NCBI GenBank assembly: GCA_017304945.1 | Contig: JAFKLG010000065.1 | Location: forward strand, 1 to 64,000 | Source: Rhodospirillales bacterium | GTDB taxonomy: Bacteria; Pseudomonadota; Alphaproteobacteria; Acetobacterales; Acetobacteraceae | DNA: 64,000 nt | Direction: 5' to 3' | Part shown: piece after piece, positions 26,357 to 35,558 of the stretch | Layout: every line of letters begins with the position of its first letter | Numbering within the stretch: position 1 is the first letter of the stretch | The notes under the pieces: model-generated | Databases searched by the model: none | What the model was told of the DNA's origin: nothing | Seen by the model: the letters and a program-made list of their open reading frames with translations, nothing else | Translations under genes and position numbers: made by a program

Positions 26357-27934
26357 TCACGCATCGGCCTTCTGCGCGCCCCAGAACACCGGGGCGGAAC
26401 CCTTCACCAGCCCGGTCACATTGGCACGCCAGGCCGCGGCGGGAAGGTACTGGCCCAGCGGGATCACCGGAACCGAGCGGAACGCGGCCGTCTGGAAGGC
26501 GATTTCCTGGGTCCGGCGCGCCGCCGCGTCGGGGGCGTCGAGCCAGGCGGCATAGGCGGCCTCGATGGCCGGATCGTCGGGCCAGCCGAACCAGGCTTTC
26601 GCGCCATTGCTCCGCACCGTGTTCGACAGCAGCGGGTCGACGAATTCGGGGCCCGGCACGCCGGCCGGAAACATCGACCAGCCGCCCTTGTCGAGCGGCG
26701 CCTTGGACGGACGCCGCTGCACGATGGTGCCCCAATCGGTCATCTGCTCGTCCACCTCGACCCCGATCTGGCGGAAGGCGTCGGCGGCGACCGTGGTCAT
26801 GGCGTGGTAGACCACCTGGTCGGTCGGATGCATCAGCACCAGCGTCTCGCCCTTGTAGCCGGACTGCTCGAGCATCCGCTTGAGCGCGTCCTTCGACCGC
26901 CGCACCCGCACCGCCTCCATCCCGGCATCGTTCGCCGCCTTGGAGCCGATCACGAAGAAGCCCATCGGTGCGCGCCAGGTGGAGCGGTCCTCGCCCATCG
27001 TCGCCGTCATCACCTCGGCCTGGTCGATCGCCGCCAGCAGCACGCGCAGGAACGCCGCATTGTCGGTGGGCGCGTGCAGGTGGTTGGGCCGCAGCACGCC
27101 GACCGTGCCGTAGAGATCGAGCTGGCCGGTCACCACGCCCGATTGCCGCTTCAGCATCGGGATCAGGTCCGGCTGCGGCAGCTCCACCCAGTCCACCTCC
27201 CCCGCCGCCAGCGCGTTCGCGGCGGTCGCCGGGTCGGGCACCACGCGCCACTCCACCCGTTCCACCTTCGCCACATGCCCGCCCGCCGTGTACGAGACCG
27301 GCTCCTGCCGCGGCACGTACCCGTCGAACCGCGCGAACGCGGCATGCGTGCCGGAGACGTATTCGTCGGGCAGGAAGCGGAACGGGCCGCTGCCGACCAT
27401 CTCCGTCACCTGCTTGAACGGGTCGGTGCGCGCGAGCCGCTCCGGCATGATCACCGGCTGCGGCTGCGTCTTGGATAGGAAATAGGGCAGCAGCGGGAAG
27501 GGCCGGCTCAGGCGCCAGACCAGGGTGCGGTCGTCCGCCGCCTCGATCGCATCGACATGGGCCAGGATCGTCACGCCGGTGGAATCGCGCTTGATCCAGC
27601 GCTGCAGGCTGGCCACGCAATCCCGCGCCAGCACCGGCGTGCCGTCGTGGAAGTTCAGCCCCTCGCGCAGGCGCATGGTCCAGCGGCGGCCGTCATCGTC
27701 GATGACGTGGCCTTCCACCATCTGCGGCCGCGGCACCAGGGCCTCGTCCCGGCCGTACAGCATGTCGTAGACCATCAGCGCGGCGTTGCGCGTCACGGTG
27801 GCGGTGGTCCAGACCGGATCGAAACTGGTCAGGTTGGCCTGCGGCACGAAGACCAGCGGCTTGCCCGCCGCCGCGATCGCCGGTCGCGCCAGCGCAGCCG
27901 CGCCGGCGGTGGCGATGAACGCACGTCGTCGCAT
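26357..27934 (-). CDS. Orphan peptide-type ABC substrate-binding protein
   Basis: Family 5 extracellular binding protein of 525 residues with a twin-arginine-like start (MRRRAFIATAGAAALA). The mature protein has expected elements, including TRNAALMVYDMLYGRDE, GLNFHDGTPVLARDC and GSGPFRF. GGAGGAG lies about 6 nt before the ATG. There are no permease or ATPase genes beside it, so it probably feeds a transporter encoded elsewhere. It sits in the same orientation between glutathione reductase and DAHP synthase. Ligand unknown. Confidence 0.92.
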   Translation of the reverse strand: MRRRAFIATAGAAALARPAIAAAGKPLVFVPQANLTSFDPVWTTATVTRNAALMVYDMLYGRDEALVPRPQMVEGHVIDDDGRRWTMRLREGLNFHDGTPVLARDCVASLQRWIKRDSTGVTILAHVDAIEAADDRTLVWRLSRPFPLLPYFLSKTQPQPVIMPERLARTDPFKQVTEMVGSGPFRFLPDEYVSGTHAAFARFDGYVPRQEPVSYTAGGHVAKVERVEWRVVPDPATAANALAAGEVDWVELPQPDLIPMLKRQSGVVTGQLDLYGTVGVLRPNHLHAPTDNAAFLRVLLAAIDQAEVMTATMGEDRSTWRAPMGFFVIGSKAANDAGMEAVRVRRSKDALKRMLEQSGYKGETLVLMHPTDQVVYHAMTTVAADAFRQIGVEVDEQMTDWGTIVQRRPSKAPLDKGGWSMFPAGVPGPEFVDPLLSNTVRSNGAKAWFGWPDDPAIEAAYAAWLDAPDAAARRTQEIAFQTAAFRSVPVIPLGQYLPAAAWRANVTGLVKGSAPVFWGAQKADA

Positions 27935-28019
27935 GGTGTCTCCTCCCGTGGAGATGTGCCTGGCCGCCGTATTCGGCGTGCCGTCGCGGCGCCTCGCCCG
28001 CCGCCGGCGTGATTCGCGG

Positions 28020-29387
28020 CTATTCGGCCGCGCGCGCGGCCTCCACCACCCGGGTGCGGGTGCGCATGGTCACGAACTCCTCGGCCGCGGTCGGGTGGAT
28101 GCCGATGGTGCGGTCGAAATCCGCCTTGGTCGCGCCCATCACCACCGCGATGGCGATGCCCTGGATGATCTCCGGTGCGTCCTCTCCCAGCATATGGGCG
28201 CCGACCACCTTCTGCGTGGCCTGGTCGACCACCAGCTTCATCAGCGTCTTGCGCGCCCGTCCGGTCAGCGTGTGCCGCATCGGCGTGAACCGCGCGACAT
28301 AGACGTCGGCCGGGCCGCAGGCCGCCGCCTGCTCCTCGGTCAGCCCGACCGTCGCGATCGGCGGCGTCGAGAACACCGCCGAGGGGACGTTCACCAGGGA
28401 GATGCTCCGGGGCGTCTTGCCGAACAGCGAATCCGCCAGCGCATGGCCTTCCGCCGTCGCCACCGGGGTCAGGTTCACGCGGTTGGTCACGTCGCCGATC
28501 GCATAGACATGCGGCTGGGTCGTGCGCAGGTGGTCGTCCACCAGTACCGCGCCGGCCGCGCCGGTGCGGATCCCCGCCTGTTCCAGCCCGAGCCGTTCGG
28601 TGGCCGGGCGCCGGCCGGTGGCGAAGAACACCAGATCCGTGGTGATCGTCTCGCCTTCCCCGAAGCTCAGGATGCGGCGCTCGCCATCGGCGGCGACCGC
28701 AGTGGGCCGCGTGTTCGGGTGCAGGATCACGCCCTGCGCCTGCAGAGCCTCGGCCAGCGCCTCCCGCAGATCGTGGTCGAAGCCGCGCAGCGGCAGCGGC
28801 TGCCGGTAGACGAGATGCGTCTCGGCCCCGAGGGCGCGGAAGATGCCGGCGAATTCGACGGCGATGTAGCCGGAGCCGACGATCGTGACGTGCTGGGGCA
28901 TGCGCTCCAGGTAGAACGCGTCGTCGGAGACGATGCCGAGGTCCGCGCCGGGGATGGCGGGGCGTTCCGGATGGCCGCCGGTCGCGATCACGATCCGCTC
29001 CGCGGTGATGCGCTGTCCGCCGACGTCGAGCGTGTGCGCATCGATGAAGGTGGCGCGGGCATCGAACACCTGCGCGCCGGCGCCCGCCAGCAGCTTGCGG
29101 TAGATGCCTTCCAGCCGGGCGATCTCGCGGTCCTTGGCGGCGATCAGCTTGGCCCAGTCATGCGGTCCCTTGCGGATGGTCCAGCCGAAGCCGGCGGCAT
29201 CCTCCGCCCAGGCGCCGTACTCGCCCGCCTGCACCAGCAGCTTCTTCGGCACGCAGCCGATGTTGACGCAGGTGCCGCCCCAGAACCGCTCCTCGGCGAC
29301 GCCCACCTTGGCGCCATGGCCGGCCGCGATCCGCGCGCAACGGACACCGGCGGACCCGCCGCCGATCACGAACAGATCGAAGTCCAT
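28020..29387 (-). CDS. gor: Glutathione-disulfide reductase
   Basis: FAD-dependent pyridine nucleotide-disulfide oxidoreductase that keeps glutathione reduced using NADPH. The FAD-binding GGGSAG is at 9-14. The redox-active CVNIGC (Cys40, Cys45) is followed by VPKK, the form typical of glutathione reductase. The NAD(P)-binding GSGYIAVEFAG lies near 173-183, ATGRRP follows, and the C-terminal HPTAAEE has the catalytic His at about 431. Length 455 is normal. Divergent from the YgfZ-like gene. Confidence 0.95.
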   Translation of the reverse strand: MDFDLFVIGGGSAGVRCARIAAGHGAKVGVAEERFWGGTCVNIGCVPKKLLVQAGEYGAWAEDAAGFGWTIRKGPHDWAKLIAAKDREIARLEGIYRKLLAGAGAQVFDARATFIDAHTLDVGGQRITAERIVIATGGHPERPAIPGADLGIVSDDAFYLERMPQHVTIVGSGYIAVEFAGIFRALGAETHLVYRQPLPLRGFDHDLREALAEALQAQGVILHPNTRPTAVAADGERRILSFGEGETITTDLVFFATGRRPATERLGLEQAGIRTGAAGAVLVDDHLRTTQPHVYAIGDVTNRVNLTPVATAEGHALADSLFGKTPRSISLVNVPSAVFSTPPIATVGLTEEQAAACGPADVYVARFTPMRHTLTGRARKTLMKLVVDQATQKVVGAHMLGEDAPEIIQGIAIAVVMGATKADFDRTIGIHPTAAEEFVTMRTRTRVVEAARAAE

Positions 29388-29509
29388 CGCTGCATGCTCC
29401 CACTGACGCGCCTCGGAGTGTGACCCCCGGCTTGGACCGGTTCAAGAGCGGTGCAGCCGCGCGCGCCGCCCTGCCTTGCGCCGGCGGACGGGCGCATTAC
29501 GTGAGCGGG

Positions 29510-30337
29510 ATGACCCAGACCGGCACGACTTATGTGGCTGCGCTGCCCCAGCGGGGCGTGATTGCCGTGACCGGTGAGGACCGGGTGAGCTTCCTGCAGG
29601 GGCTGGTCTCGAACGACGTCGCCCAGGCCGGGCCCGATCGTGCGGTCTGGGCCGGGTTCCTCACCCCGCAGGGCAAGTGGCTGGCCGATTTCTTCATCCT
29701 GTCCGATGGCGAACGGCTGCTGCTGGATGCCGAGGCGGCGCAAATCCCCATGCTGCTCACCAGGCTCGGCCGGTTCCGGCTGCGCACGCGGGTGGCGCTC
29801 GCCGCGGAGCCGGCATTGCAGGTCCATGTCGCCTGGGGCGGGCCGCCGCCGGACGCGCCCGTGCGCGCGCCCGATCCCCGCCTGCCCGAGGCCGGATGGC
29901 GGGTGCTAGCCGCCCCTGGCCTGCCGACCAATGCCGACGCGGCCGACTGGGACGCGCACCGCCTCGCCTTCGGCCTGCCCGAGGCCGCCGATCTCGAGCC
30001 GGAGAAGACCGTCCTGCTGGAAGCGGGCTTCGACGAGCTGAACGGCGTCTCCTGGACCAAGGGTTGCTACATGGGTCAGGAGCTGACGGCGCGGACGCGC
30101 TATCGCGGCCTGCTGAAGCGCCGGCTCGTCCCGGTCATGGCCGAGGGGGCGCTGCCCGCGCCGGGCACGCCCGTTCTGCGCGACGGGACCGAGGTCGGCA
30201 CCCTGCGCAGTGCGCGCGGCCATCGCGCCCTGGCGCTGTTGCGGCTGGACGCCTTCGCCGGGCCTCTCACCTGCGGCGACGCGCGCCTGCGGGTCGACGT
30301 TCCAAGCTGGATGCGGCTCCCCGAACCCGCCGGCTGA
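29510..30337 (+). CDS. YgfZ/GcvT-like folate-binding iron-sulfur maintenance protein
   Basis: Tetrahydrofolate-dependent protein of the YgfZ/Iba57 family, which helps build or repair certain 4Fe-4S proteins. The family signature K-G-C-Y-x-G-Q-E is intact at about 184-191 (KGCYMGQE), including the essential cysteine. The N-terminal GcvT-like half contains VTGEDRVSFLQGLVSND. Length 275. The ATG at 29510 is preferred; GTG at 29501 and an upstream ATG at 29420 are alternatives. Its presence fits the Fe-S enzymes nearby (class I fumarase, QueG). Confidence 0.9.
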   Translation: MTQTGTTYVAALPQRGVIAVTGEDRVSFLQGLVSNDVAQAGPDRAVWAGFLTPQGKWLADFFILSDGERLLLDAEAAQIPMLLTRLGRFRLRTRVALAAEPALQVHVAWGGPPPDAPVRAPDPRLPEAGWRVLAAPGLPTNADAADWDAHRLAFGLPEAADLEPEKTVLLEAGFDELNGVSWTKGCYMGQELTARTRYRGLLKRRLVPVMAEGALPAPGTPVLRDGTEVGTLRSARGHRALALLRLDAFAGPLTCGDARLRVDVPSWMRLPEPAG

Positions 30338-30350
30338 ACGATTGCACCAG

Positions 30351-30367
30351 CGAGAACGTCTCTCGCG
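30351..30367. terminator. Short hairpin after the ygfZ-like gene
   Basis: GCGAGA (30351-30356) and TCTCGC (30362-30367) form a 6-bp stem with a 5-nt loop, 14 nt past the stop codon. There is no U-tract, so this is a weak call. Confidence 0.3.
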
Positions 30368-30501
30368 ACATCGTGACACCCGTATGGGATCGTCACCAAG
30401 GCAGTGTTGCGCCGCGGGGTTCGCAGGAGTACTTCTCGGTCCTCTGAACTTCCATGTAACGACCCAATGGGCGATAAGCCCGCGGCGGAAGAGGAGCCCT
30501 C

Positions 30502-31428
30502 GTGGACCGGCTGACCAGCATGACCGTGTTCGCGCGTGTGGCCGCCTCGCGCAGCTTTTCCGCCGCGGCGCGTGACCTCGGCATCTCCCAGGCAACCGCC
30601 AGCAAGCACGTCCAGACGCTCGAGGATTGGATCGGCACCCGCCTGCTGCACCGGACCACGCGCCGGGTGGGCCTGACCGAGGCGGGCGAGAGCTTCTACG
30701 CCCAATGCACGCGCATCCTCGAGGACATGGAGACGGCACGCCAGGTCGGCACGCCCGATGCGCGCATCCGCGGCACGCTGCGCTTCACCGCGCCGGTCGC
30801 TTTCGGCAGCGCGCTGCTCGGCCCCCTCCTGGTGCGCTTCACGCAGCTTTACCCCGACCTGGCCCTGAACGTGACGCTGGTGGATCGGCCCGTGGACCTG
30901 GTGGAGGAAGGCTACGACCTCGCCCTGCAGGTGATCCACGGCCCGCTCGAGGACGCGCGGCAGCCCGGCATGCTGCTGCAGCAGTTGATGCCGATGCCGT
31001 TCGAGGTCTGCGCCGCCCCGTCCTACCTGGCCCAGGCCGGCATCCCCGAGAGGCCGGCCGACCTCGCCGTACATGCCTGCATCACCGACAACCGCCACCC
31101 AGGGAACGTGTGGCGCTTCACCAGCCCGCACGGGATCACCGAGGAGGTCGCGATCCCATCCCGGGTGCGCGCGGACAACGGGGTGCTGCGGCGGGAGGCG
31201 GCGCTTGCCGGGGGCGGCATCCTGATGGCGCCGGCCTTCCTGCTCGCCGATGACGTGGCCGCCGGCCGGCTCGTGCGGGTGCTGCCGACCTACCGCGCGC
31301 AGGAGGCGACGTTGTGCCTGATGTGCCACGCGAGCCGCGCCGCGCTGCCGAAGATGCGGGCGTTGATCGGCTTCTTTACGGCCCAGTTCCAGACGGAGCC
31401 GACCGCGTCCGGGCCGGCTTCGGCCTGA
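30502..31428 (+). CDS. LysR family transcriptional regulator
   Basis: DNA-binding regulator of 308 residues. The N-terminal winged helix-turn-helix (about 1-60: FARVAASRSFSAAARDLGIS, then VQTLEDWIGTRLLHRTTRRV) is followed by a LysR substrate-binding domain from about 88 (RIRGTLRFTAPVAFG). It resembles the large CrgA/AaeR-like subgroup that often acts near oxidoreductase or efflux genes. The GTG start has GAGGAG 7 nt upstream. No divergent target gene is adjacent; the nearest neighbours are ygfZ-like and rnhB, so the regulon is unknown. Confidence 0.93.
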   Translation: MDRLTSMTVFARVAASRSFSAAARDLGISQATASKHVQTLEDWIGTRLLHRTTRRVGLTEAGESFYAQCTRILEDMETARQVGTPDARIRGTLRFTAPVAFGSALLGPLLVRFTQLYPDLALNVTLVDRPVDLVEEGYDLALQVIHGPLEDARQPGMLLQQLMPMPFEVCAAPSYLAQAGIPERPADLAVHACITDNRHPGNVWRFTSPHGITEEVAIPSRVRADNGVLRREAALAGGGILMAPAFLLADDVAAGRLVRVLPTYRAQEATLCLMCHASRAALPKMRALIGFFTAQFQTEPTASGPASA

Positions 31429-31505
31429 TCCGGCGCCCGGCGGGAAAGGCGGTGGCGCAGAGAGCCTCTTGCCCCGACTCCCCCCGCGGCTGCTAAGGGA
31501 GCGGC

Positions 31506-32261
31506 GTGCCGACATTCAAGATGGAGCGCTCCGCCGGCGGGCGGGTGGCCGGGGTGGACGAAGCCGGGCGAGGCCCCCTCGCCGGCCCGGTCGTCGCCGC
31601 GGCCGTGGTCTTCCCGGCCGGGGTGCCGCGCCGGCTCGCCAGCCTGCTCGACGATTCGAAGCGCCTGACCGCCGCGCAGCGGGAGGCCGCCTTCGCCGCG
31701 CTTCGGCGCTGCAAGACGGCCGAGATCGGCATCGGCGCCGCCTCCGTCGCCGAGATCGCGCGCCTCAACATCCTGCACGCCGCCATGCTGGCGATGCGCC
31801 GCGCCGTCGGCCGGCTGCCCGCCCCGCCCGACCTCGCCCTGGTGGACGGCAACTACCCGCCCCGGCTCGACTGCACCGTCAAATGCGTGGTGGACGGCGA
31901 CGCGCTGTGCCTGTCGATCGCCGCCGCCTCGATCGTCGCCAAGGTGGTGCGCGACCGCGCCATGCAGCGCCTCGCGCTGCGCTGCCCCGGTTATGGCTGG
32001 GAGTCGAATGCCGGCTACGCCACCGCCCTCCATCGGGAGGCGCTCACGCGGTTCGGCCCCACCCGGCACCACCGCGCCGGCTTCGGCACCGTGGCCCAGC
32101 TCGCCCTGGCGCTGGACGCGGCGATGCCCCCGCCGCCCGCGCTCCCGGTCCCGCTCCCTGGCACGCTCGCAGCCGAACCCCCGGTCCCGCTGCCTGGTGC
32201 GCTGGGGCCCGTGGCCCCGGCCGCGGCCGACCTCGTCCTCCTGGACGACGAGCTCGATTGA
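31506..32261 (+). CDS. rnhB: Ribonuclease HII
   Basis: Cleaves RNA in RNA-DNA hybrids and starts removal of misincorporated ribonucleotides. The DEDD metal residues are visible: Asp18 and Glu19 in [15 protein letters not shown], Asp114 in [10 protein letters not shown], and Asp150 in [11 protein letters not shown]. The catalytic core ends near residue 200 at [12 protein letters not shown] Pro/Ala-rich, acidic tail of about 45 residues then follows, longer than usual. The GTG start has GGGAG upstream. It immediately precedes the ccrM gene (60-nt gap), a pairing seen in alphaproteobacteria. Confidence 0.94.
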   Translation: MPTFKMERSAGGRVAGVDEAGRGPLAGPVVAAAVVFPAGVPRRLASLLDDSKRLTAAQREAAFAALRRCKTAEIGIGAASVAEIARLNILHAAMLAMRRAVGRLPAPPDLALVDGNYPPRLDCTVKCVVDGDALCLSIAAASIVAKVVRDRAMQRLALRCPGYGWESNAGYATALHREALTRFGPTRHHRAGFGTVAQLALALDAAMPPPPALPVPLPGTLAAEPPVPLPGALGPVAPAAADLVLLDDELD

Positions 32262-32321
32262 CGCGGCTTCGGTTGGCTCGTCACGATAGGGCAACCCGCC
32301 GCCTTCCGCCCCCCCGGAGCC

Positions 32322-33413
32322 ATGTTGGAATTCGTTCGCGAGCTGCCGCTGAATCAGGTCCTGTTGGGCGACTGCGTGCAGATGATGCGCATGCTGCCCT
32401 CGGCCTCGGTCCACTGCGTGTTCGCCGACCCGCCCTACAACCTGCAGCTCCGCGGCGAGCTGCGCCGTCCCGACGACAGCCTGGTGGACGGGGTGGACGA
32501 GGAGTGGGACCGCTTCACCGACTTCGCCGCCTACGACGCGTTCACCCGCGACTGGCTGGCCGAATGCCGGCGGCTGCTGACCAAGGACGGCACGATCTGG
32601 GTGATCGGCGCCTACCACAACATCTTCCGCATCGGCGCGATCCTGCAGGACCTTGGGTTCTGGATCCTCAACGACGTGGTGTGGCGCAAGGCCAACCCGA
32701 TGCCGAACTTCCGCGGCCGGCGCTTCACCAACGCGCATGAGACGCTGATCTGGGCCGCCCGTGGCCGCGACAGCCGCTACCGCTTCAACTACCAGGCCAT
32801 GAAGGCGCTGAACGACGACGTGCAGATGCGCAGCGACTGGTTCCTGCCGCTCTGCACGGGGCAGGAGCGGCTGCGCAACCAGCACGGGCTGAAACTGCAC
32901 CCGACGCAGAAGCCGGAAAGCCTGCTGCACCGGGTCATGCTCGCCTCCACCGCGCCCGGCGACATCGTGCTCGATCCGTTCCTCGGCACCGGCACCACCG
33001 CGACCGTCGCCAAGCGGCTGCACCGCCACTTCATCGGCATCGAGCGCCACCCCGCCTATGCCGAGGCGGCGATCGGCCGCGTCCGCCGCACCCGCCCGGC
33101 CCCGCATGACGGCCTATCCACCGCGCCCTCCAAGCGCGATGCCCCGCGCGTGCCGTTCGGCAGCCTGGTGGAACGCGGCCTGATCGCCCCCGGCACCAAG
33201 CTGTTCGACCGCCAGCGCCGGGTCAGCGCCGTGGTCGGCGCCGACGGCACCCTCGCCGCCGGGGAGCTGCGCGGCTCCATCCACAAGGTGGGCGCCGCGG
33301 TGCAGAACGCCCCCTCCTGCAACGGCTGGACCTTCTGGCACTTCGAGCGCGACGGCGCCCTGGTGCCGCTGGATGCGCTGCGCGCCGTCCCCGCCGCCGA
33401 CACGCCATCGTGA
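32322..33413 (+). CDS. ccrM: CcrM-type adenine-N6 DNA methyltransferase (GANTC)
   Basis: Beta-class N6-adenine methyltransferase. In alphaproteobacteria CcrM methylates GANTC and times cell-cycle transcription. The catalytic DPPY is at 36-39, a target-recognition region follows, and the SAM-binding DPFLGTGTT is at about 218-226, in the beta-class order. A C-terminal domain of about 95 residues (from about 270, with VPFGSLVERGLI and CNGWTFWHFE) is characteristic of CcrM and absent from simple HinfI-like enzymes. No restriction endonuclease is adjacent, consistent with a solitary, regulatory enzyme. GANTC specificity is inferred from family. Confidence 0.94.
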   Translation: MLEFVRELPLNQVLLGDCVQMMRMLPSASVHCVFADPPYNLQLRGELRRPDDSLVDGVDEEWDRFTDFAAYDAFTRDWLAECRRLLTKDGTIWVIGAYHNIFRIGAILQDLGFWILNDVVWRKANPMPNFRGRRFTNAHETLIWAARGRDSRYRFNYQAMKALNDDVQMRSDWFLPLCTGQERLRNQHGLKLHPTQKPESLLHRVMLASTAPGDIVLDPFLGTGTTATVAKRLHRHFIGIERHPAYAEAAIGRVRRTRPAPHDGLSTAPSKRDAPRVPFGSLVERGLIAPGTKLFDRQRRVSAVVGADGTLAAGELRGSIHKVGAAVQNAPSCNGWTFWHFERDGALVPLDALRAVPAADTPS

Positions 33414-33475
33414 CGGCGGACCGCGCGCCGAACCCTCATCTCTCCGGTCCCGACCATGCCAGCCAGGAGTCCTGC

Positions 33476-33898
33476 ATGACCGGCGTTCCCCGGATCAGCG
33501 GCGTGCTGGAGACCTCGCTCTATGTCGAGGATCTCGAGCGGTCCCGCGCCTTCTACACCCGCCTGTTCGGGTTCAAGCCCTTCTTCTGCGACGACCGCAT
33601 GTGCGCCATGGAGGTGCCGAACGAGCAGGTGCTGCTGCTGTTCCGCCATGGCATGACCGATGAGCCGGCCCCCGCGCCGGACGGGTTCATTCCGCCGCAT
33701 CACGGCCGCGGCGCGCTGCATCTGTGCTTCGCCATCCCCTACGGCGAACTGCCGCGCTGGGAAGCCCATCTGCAGGCACAGGACGTGCCGCTCGAAAGCA
33801 AGCTGAGCTGGCCGCAGGGCGGCGTGAGCCTGTATTTCCGCGACCCTGACGGCCATTCGCTCGAGGTCGCGACACCGGGGCTCTGGCCCAACCGCTGA
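33476..33898 (+). CDS. VOC superfamily (glyoxalase/dioxygenase-fold) protein
   Basis: A 140-residue protein with paired beta-alpha-beta-beta-beta modules: LETSLYVEDLERSRAFYTRL at the N terminus, GALHLCFAIP in the middle, and SLYFRDPDGHSLEVATPG at the C terminus. The residue normally giving the first metal His is Ser, while the central His and the C-terminal Glu remain, so metal binding may be altered. The ATG at 33476 is preferred for its AGGAG site. The stop lies one base before the anion transporter start. Substrate unknown. Confidence 0.85.
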   Translation: MTGVPRISGVLETSLYVEDLERSRAFYTRLFGFKPFFCDDRMCAMEVPNEQVLLLFRHGMTDEPAPAPDGFIPPHHGRGALHLCFAIPYGELPRWEAHLQAQDVPLESKLSWPQGGVSLYFRDPDGHSLEVATPGLWPNR

Positions 33899-33899
33899 G

Positions 33900-35213
33900 A
33901 TGGCGCGGCTGGCGAGCCTGGGGGCGCTGGGGCTCCTGCTGATCCTGGCGCTGGCCGCCGCGCTCGCCCCCTGGCTGATGCCGGCCGACGACGAGGCGGC
34001 CCGCAAGATCGCGGCGGCGGCGATCTTCGTCGCGAGCTACCTCGCGCTCGCGGTCGGCAAGGTGCCCGGCCTCGCCATCGACCGCGCCGGCGTCGCGCTG
34101 GTCGGCGCCTGCCTGATGGTCGCCTGCGGCGCCATGCCGCTCGACCAGGCCTACAAATCCATCGACTTCGACACCATCACCCTCCTGCTCGGCATGATGA
34201 TCGTGGTGGCGAACCTGCGCCTGTCGGGGTTCTTCGCGCTCGCCAATGCCTGGGTCATGCGCCGCGCGCATCGCCCCATCGTGCTGCTGGCCGCCGTGGT
34301 CGGCGTCTCGGGCCTGTTCTCCGCCTTCCTGGTCAACGACGCGATCTGCCTGGTGCTCGCGCCGCTGGTGGCCGAGTTGACGCTGGCGCTGCGGCGCAAC
34401 CCGGTGCCCTACCTGCTGGGGGTCGCCATGGCCTCCAATGTCGGGTCCACCGCGACCATCACCGGCAATCCGCAGAACATCATGATCGGCTCGATCTCGC
34501 AGATCCCGTACACAGAGTTCGCCCTGGCGCTGTCGCCGGTCGCGCTGGTCGGGCTCGTGCTGACGGTCGCTCTGCTCGCCCTGCTCTACCGGCGGGAGTT
34601 CGCGGGCGGCGCGCGGCTCGAGCCGCCGGTGCAGCGGATCCGCGCCAACCGGCCGCTGGTGGCACGCGCGCTGGTCGGCACCGTCGCGGTGGTCGCGCTG
34701 TTCTTCGCCGGCCAGCCACCGGCCAAGGCGGCGATCGTGATCGGCGGGCTGCTGCTGCTGACCCGCCGCATGCGCAGCACCCGCATCTATGCGGAGATCG
34801 ACTGGTCGCTGCTGCTGATGTTCACCGGCCTGTTCGTGATCGTCGCCGGCGCCGAGCACGCGCTGCTGACGCCGCAGATGGTGACCACCGTCGGCGGGTT
34901 CGGGCTGGACCGCGTGCCGGTGCTCGCCGGCGTGACCGCCGTGCTGTCCAATCTGGTGAGCAACGTGCCCGCCGTGCTGATGCTGCAGCCCTTCGTCGCC
35001 GCCCTGCCGGAGCCCGGGCATGCCTGGCTGGTGGTCGCCATGGCCTCCACGCTGGCCGGCAACTTCACGGTGCTGGGCTCGATCGCCAACCTGATCGTGG
35101 TCGAGAAGGCGGCGCGGCGCGGGGTCGCGATCGGCTTCGGCGCCTATTTCCGCGCCGGCGCGCCGCTCACCGTGCTGACCATCCTGGTCGGCACCTGGTG
35201 GCTCTGGCGCTGA
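33900..35213 (+). CDS. Anion transporter, SLC13/ArsB-like (ion transporter superfamily)
   Basis: Polytopic inner-membrane transporter of 437 residues with about eleven TM helices. The two related loops with conserved Asn and Gly, NVGSTATITGNPQN (about 178-191) and SNLVSNVPAVLM (about 355), mark it as a member of the CitM/ArsB/NhaD type. The substrate could be a dicarboxylate, arsenite or another anion; no ars genes are present. It begins directly after the VOC gene stop, so the two are probably co-transcribed. Confidence 0.88.
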   Translation: MARLASLGALGLLLILALAAALAPWLMPADDEAARKIAAAAIFVASYLALAVGKVPGLAIDRAGVALVGACLMVACGAMPLDQAYKSIDFDTITLLLGMMIVVANLRLSGFFALANAWVMRRAHRPIVLLAAVVGVSGLFSAFLVNDAICLVLAPLVAELTLALRRNPVPYLLGVAMASNVGSTATITGNPQNIMIGSISQIPYTEFALALSPVALVGLVLTVALLALLYRREFAGGARLEPPVQRIRANRPLVARALVGTVAVVALFFAGQPPAKAAIVIGGLLLLTRRMRSTRIYAEIDWSLLLMFTGLFVIVAGAEHALLTPQMVTTVGGFGLDRVPVLAGVTAVLSNLVSNVPAVLMLQPFVAALPEPGHAWLVVAMASTLAGNFTVLGSIANLIVVEKAARRGVAIGFGAYFRAGAPLTVLTILVGTWWLWR

Positions 35214-35279
35214 TCCCGGACCCGGCTGGAACCACCGCCCCTCCCCGCCGTTCCGGTTGCAGCGGAATGGGAGAGCGGC

Positions 35280-35489
35280 ATGACGCAGATCAAGGTGCTG
35301 GACGAGGCGCTGTGGCCGACGGTGCCGGACGAGGTGGTGCAGGAGGCCCGCGAGGCCGCCAAGCAGGAGCCGTGCTGGATCGTCCGGCAGGGCAACGGCC
35401 ACGTCGTCGCCACCGAGGAAGGGCCCGGCAGCCCGGACGTCGCCACCGGCGACATCACCTACATCGCGGAAATCGGCCCCGGCCAGTAA
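35280..35489 (+). CDS. Small hypothetical protein
   Basis: A 69-residue acidic soluble protein, not recognised. It has a clean GGGAGAG site 4 nt before the ATG and no signal peptide or helices long enough for a membrane. A single cysteine lies in EPCWIVRQGNGHVVATEEGPG. It follows the anion transporter by 66 nt, in the same direction. Plausibly a real conserved small protein because of its ribosome site and balanced composition. Confidence 0.65.
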   Translation: MTQIKVLDEALWPTVPDEVVQEAREAAKQEPCWIVRQGNGHVVATEEGPGSPDVATGDITYIAEIGPGQ

Positions 35490-35494
35490 GCGCC

Positions 35495-35516
35495 CCCGGC
35501 GGCGTCGGTCGCCGGG
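35495..35516. terminator. Hairpin between convergent genes
   Basis: CCCGGCG (35495-35501) and CGCCGGG (35510-35516) form a 7-bp GC stem with an 8-nt loop. It lies between the small protein and the convergent TIM-barrel gene; no U-tract is present. Confidence 0.5.
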
Positions 35517-35558
35517 ACAGGGGCGGCTGCAGCCGGCGCGGAGTGCTCTGCCCCCTGG

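Noticed and set aside
24794..27478. Plus-strand frame of 894 codons opposite DAHP synthase and its neighbours
   Set aside because: Composition is the His/Arg/Leu-rich shadow type and it spans several real genes on the other strand.
32322..33413. Restriction-modification system around the methyltransferase
   Set aside because: No endonuclease gene is adjacent and the C-terminal domain marks a solitary CcrM.
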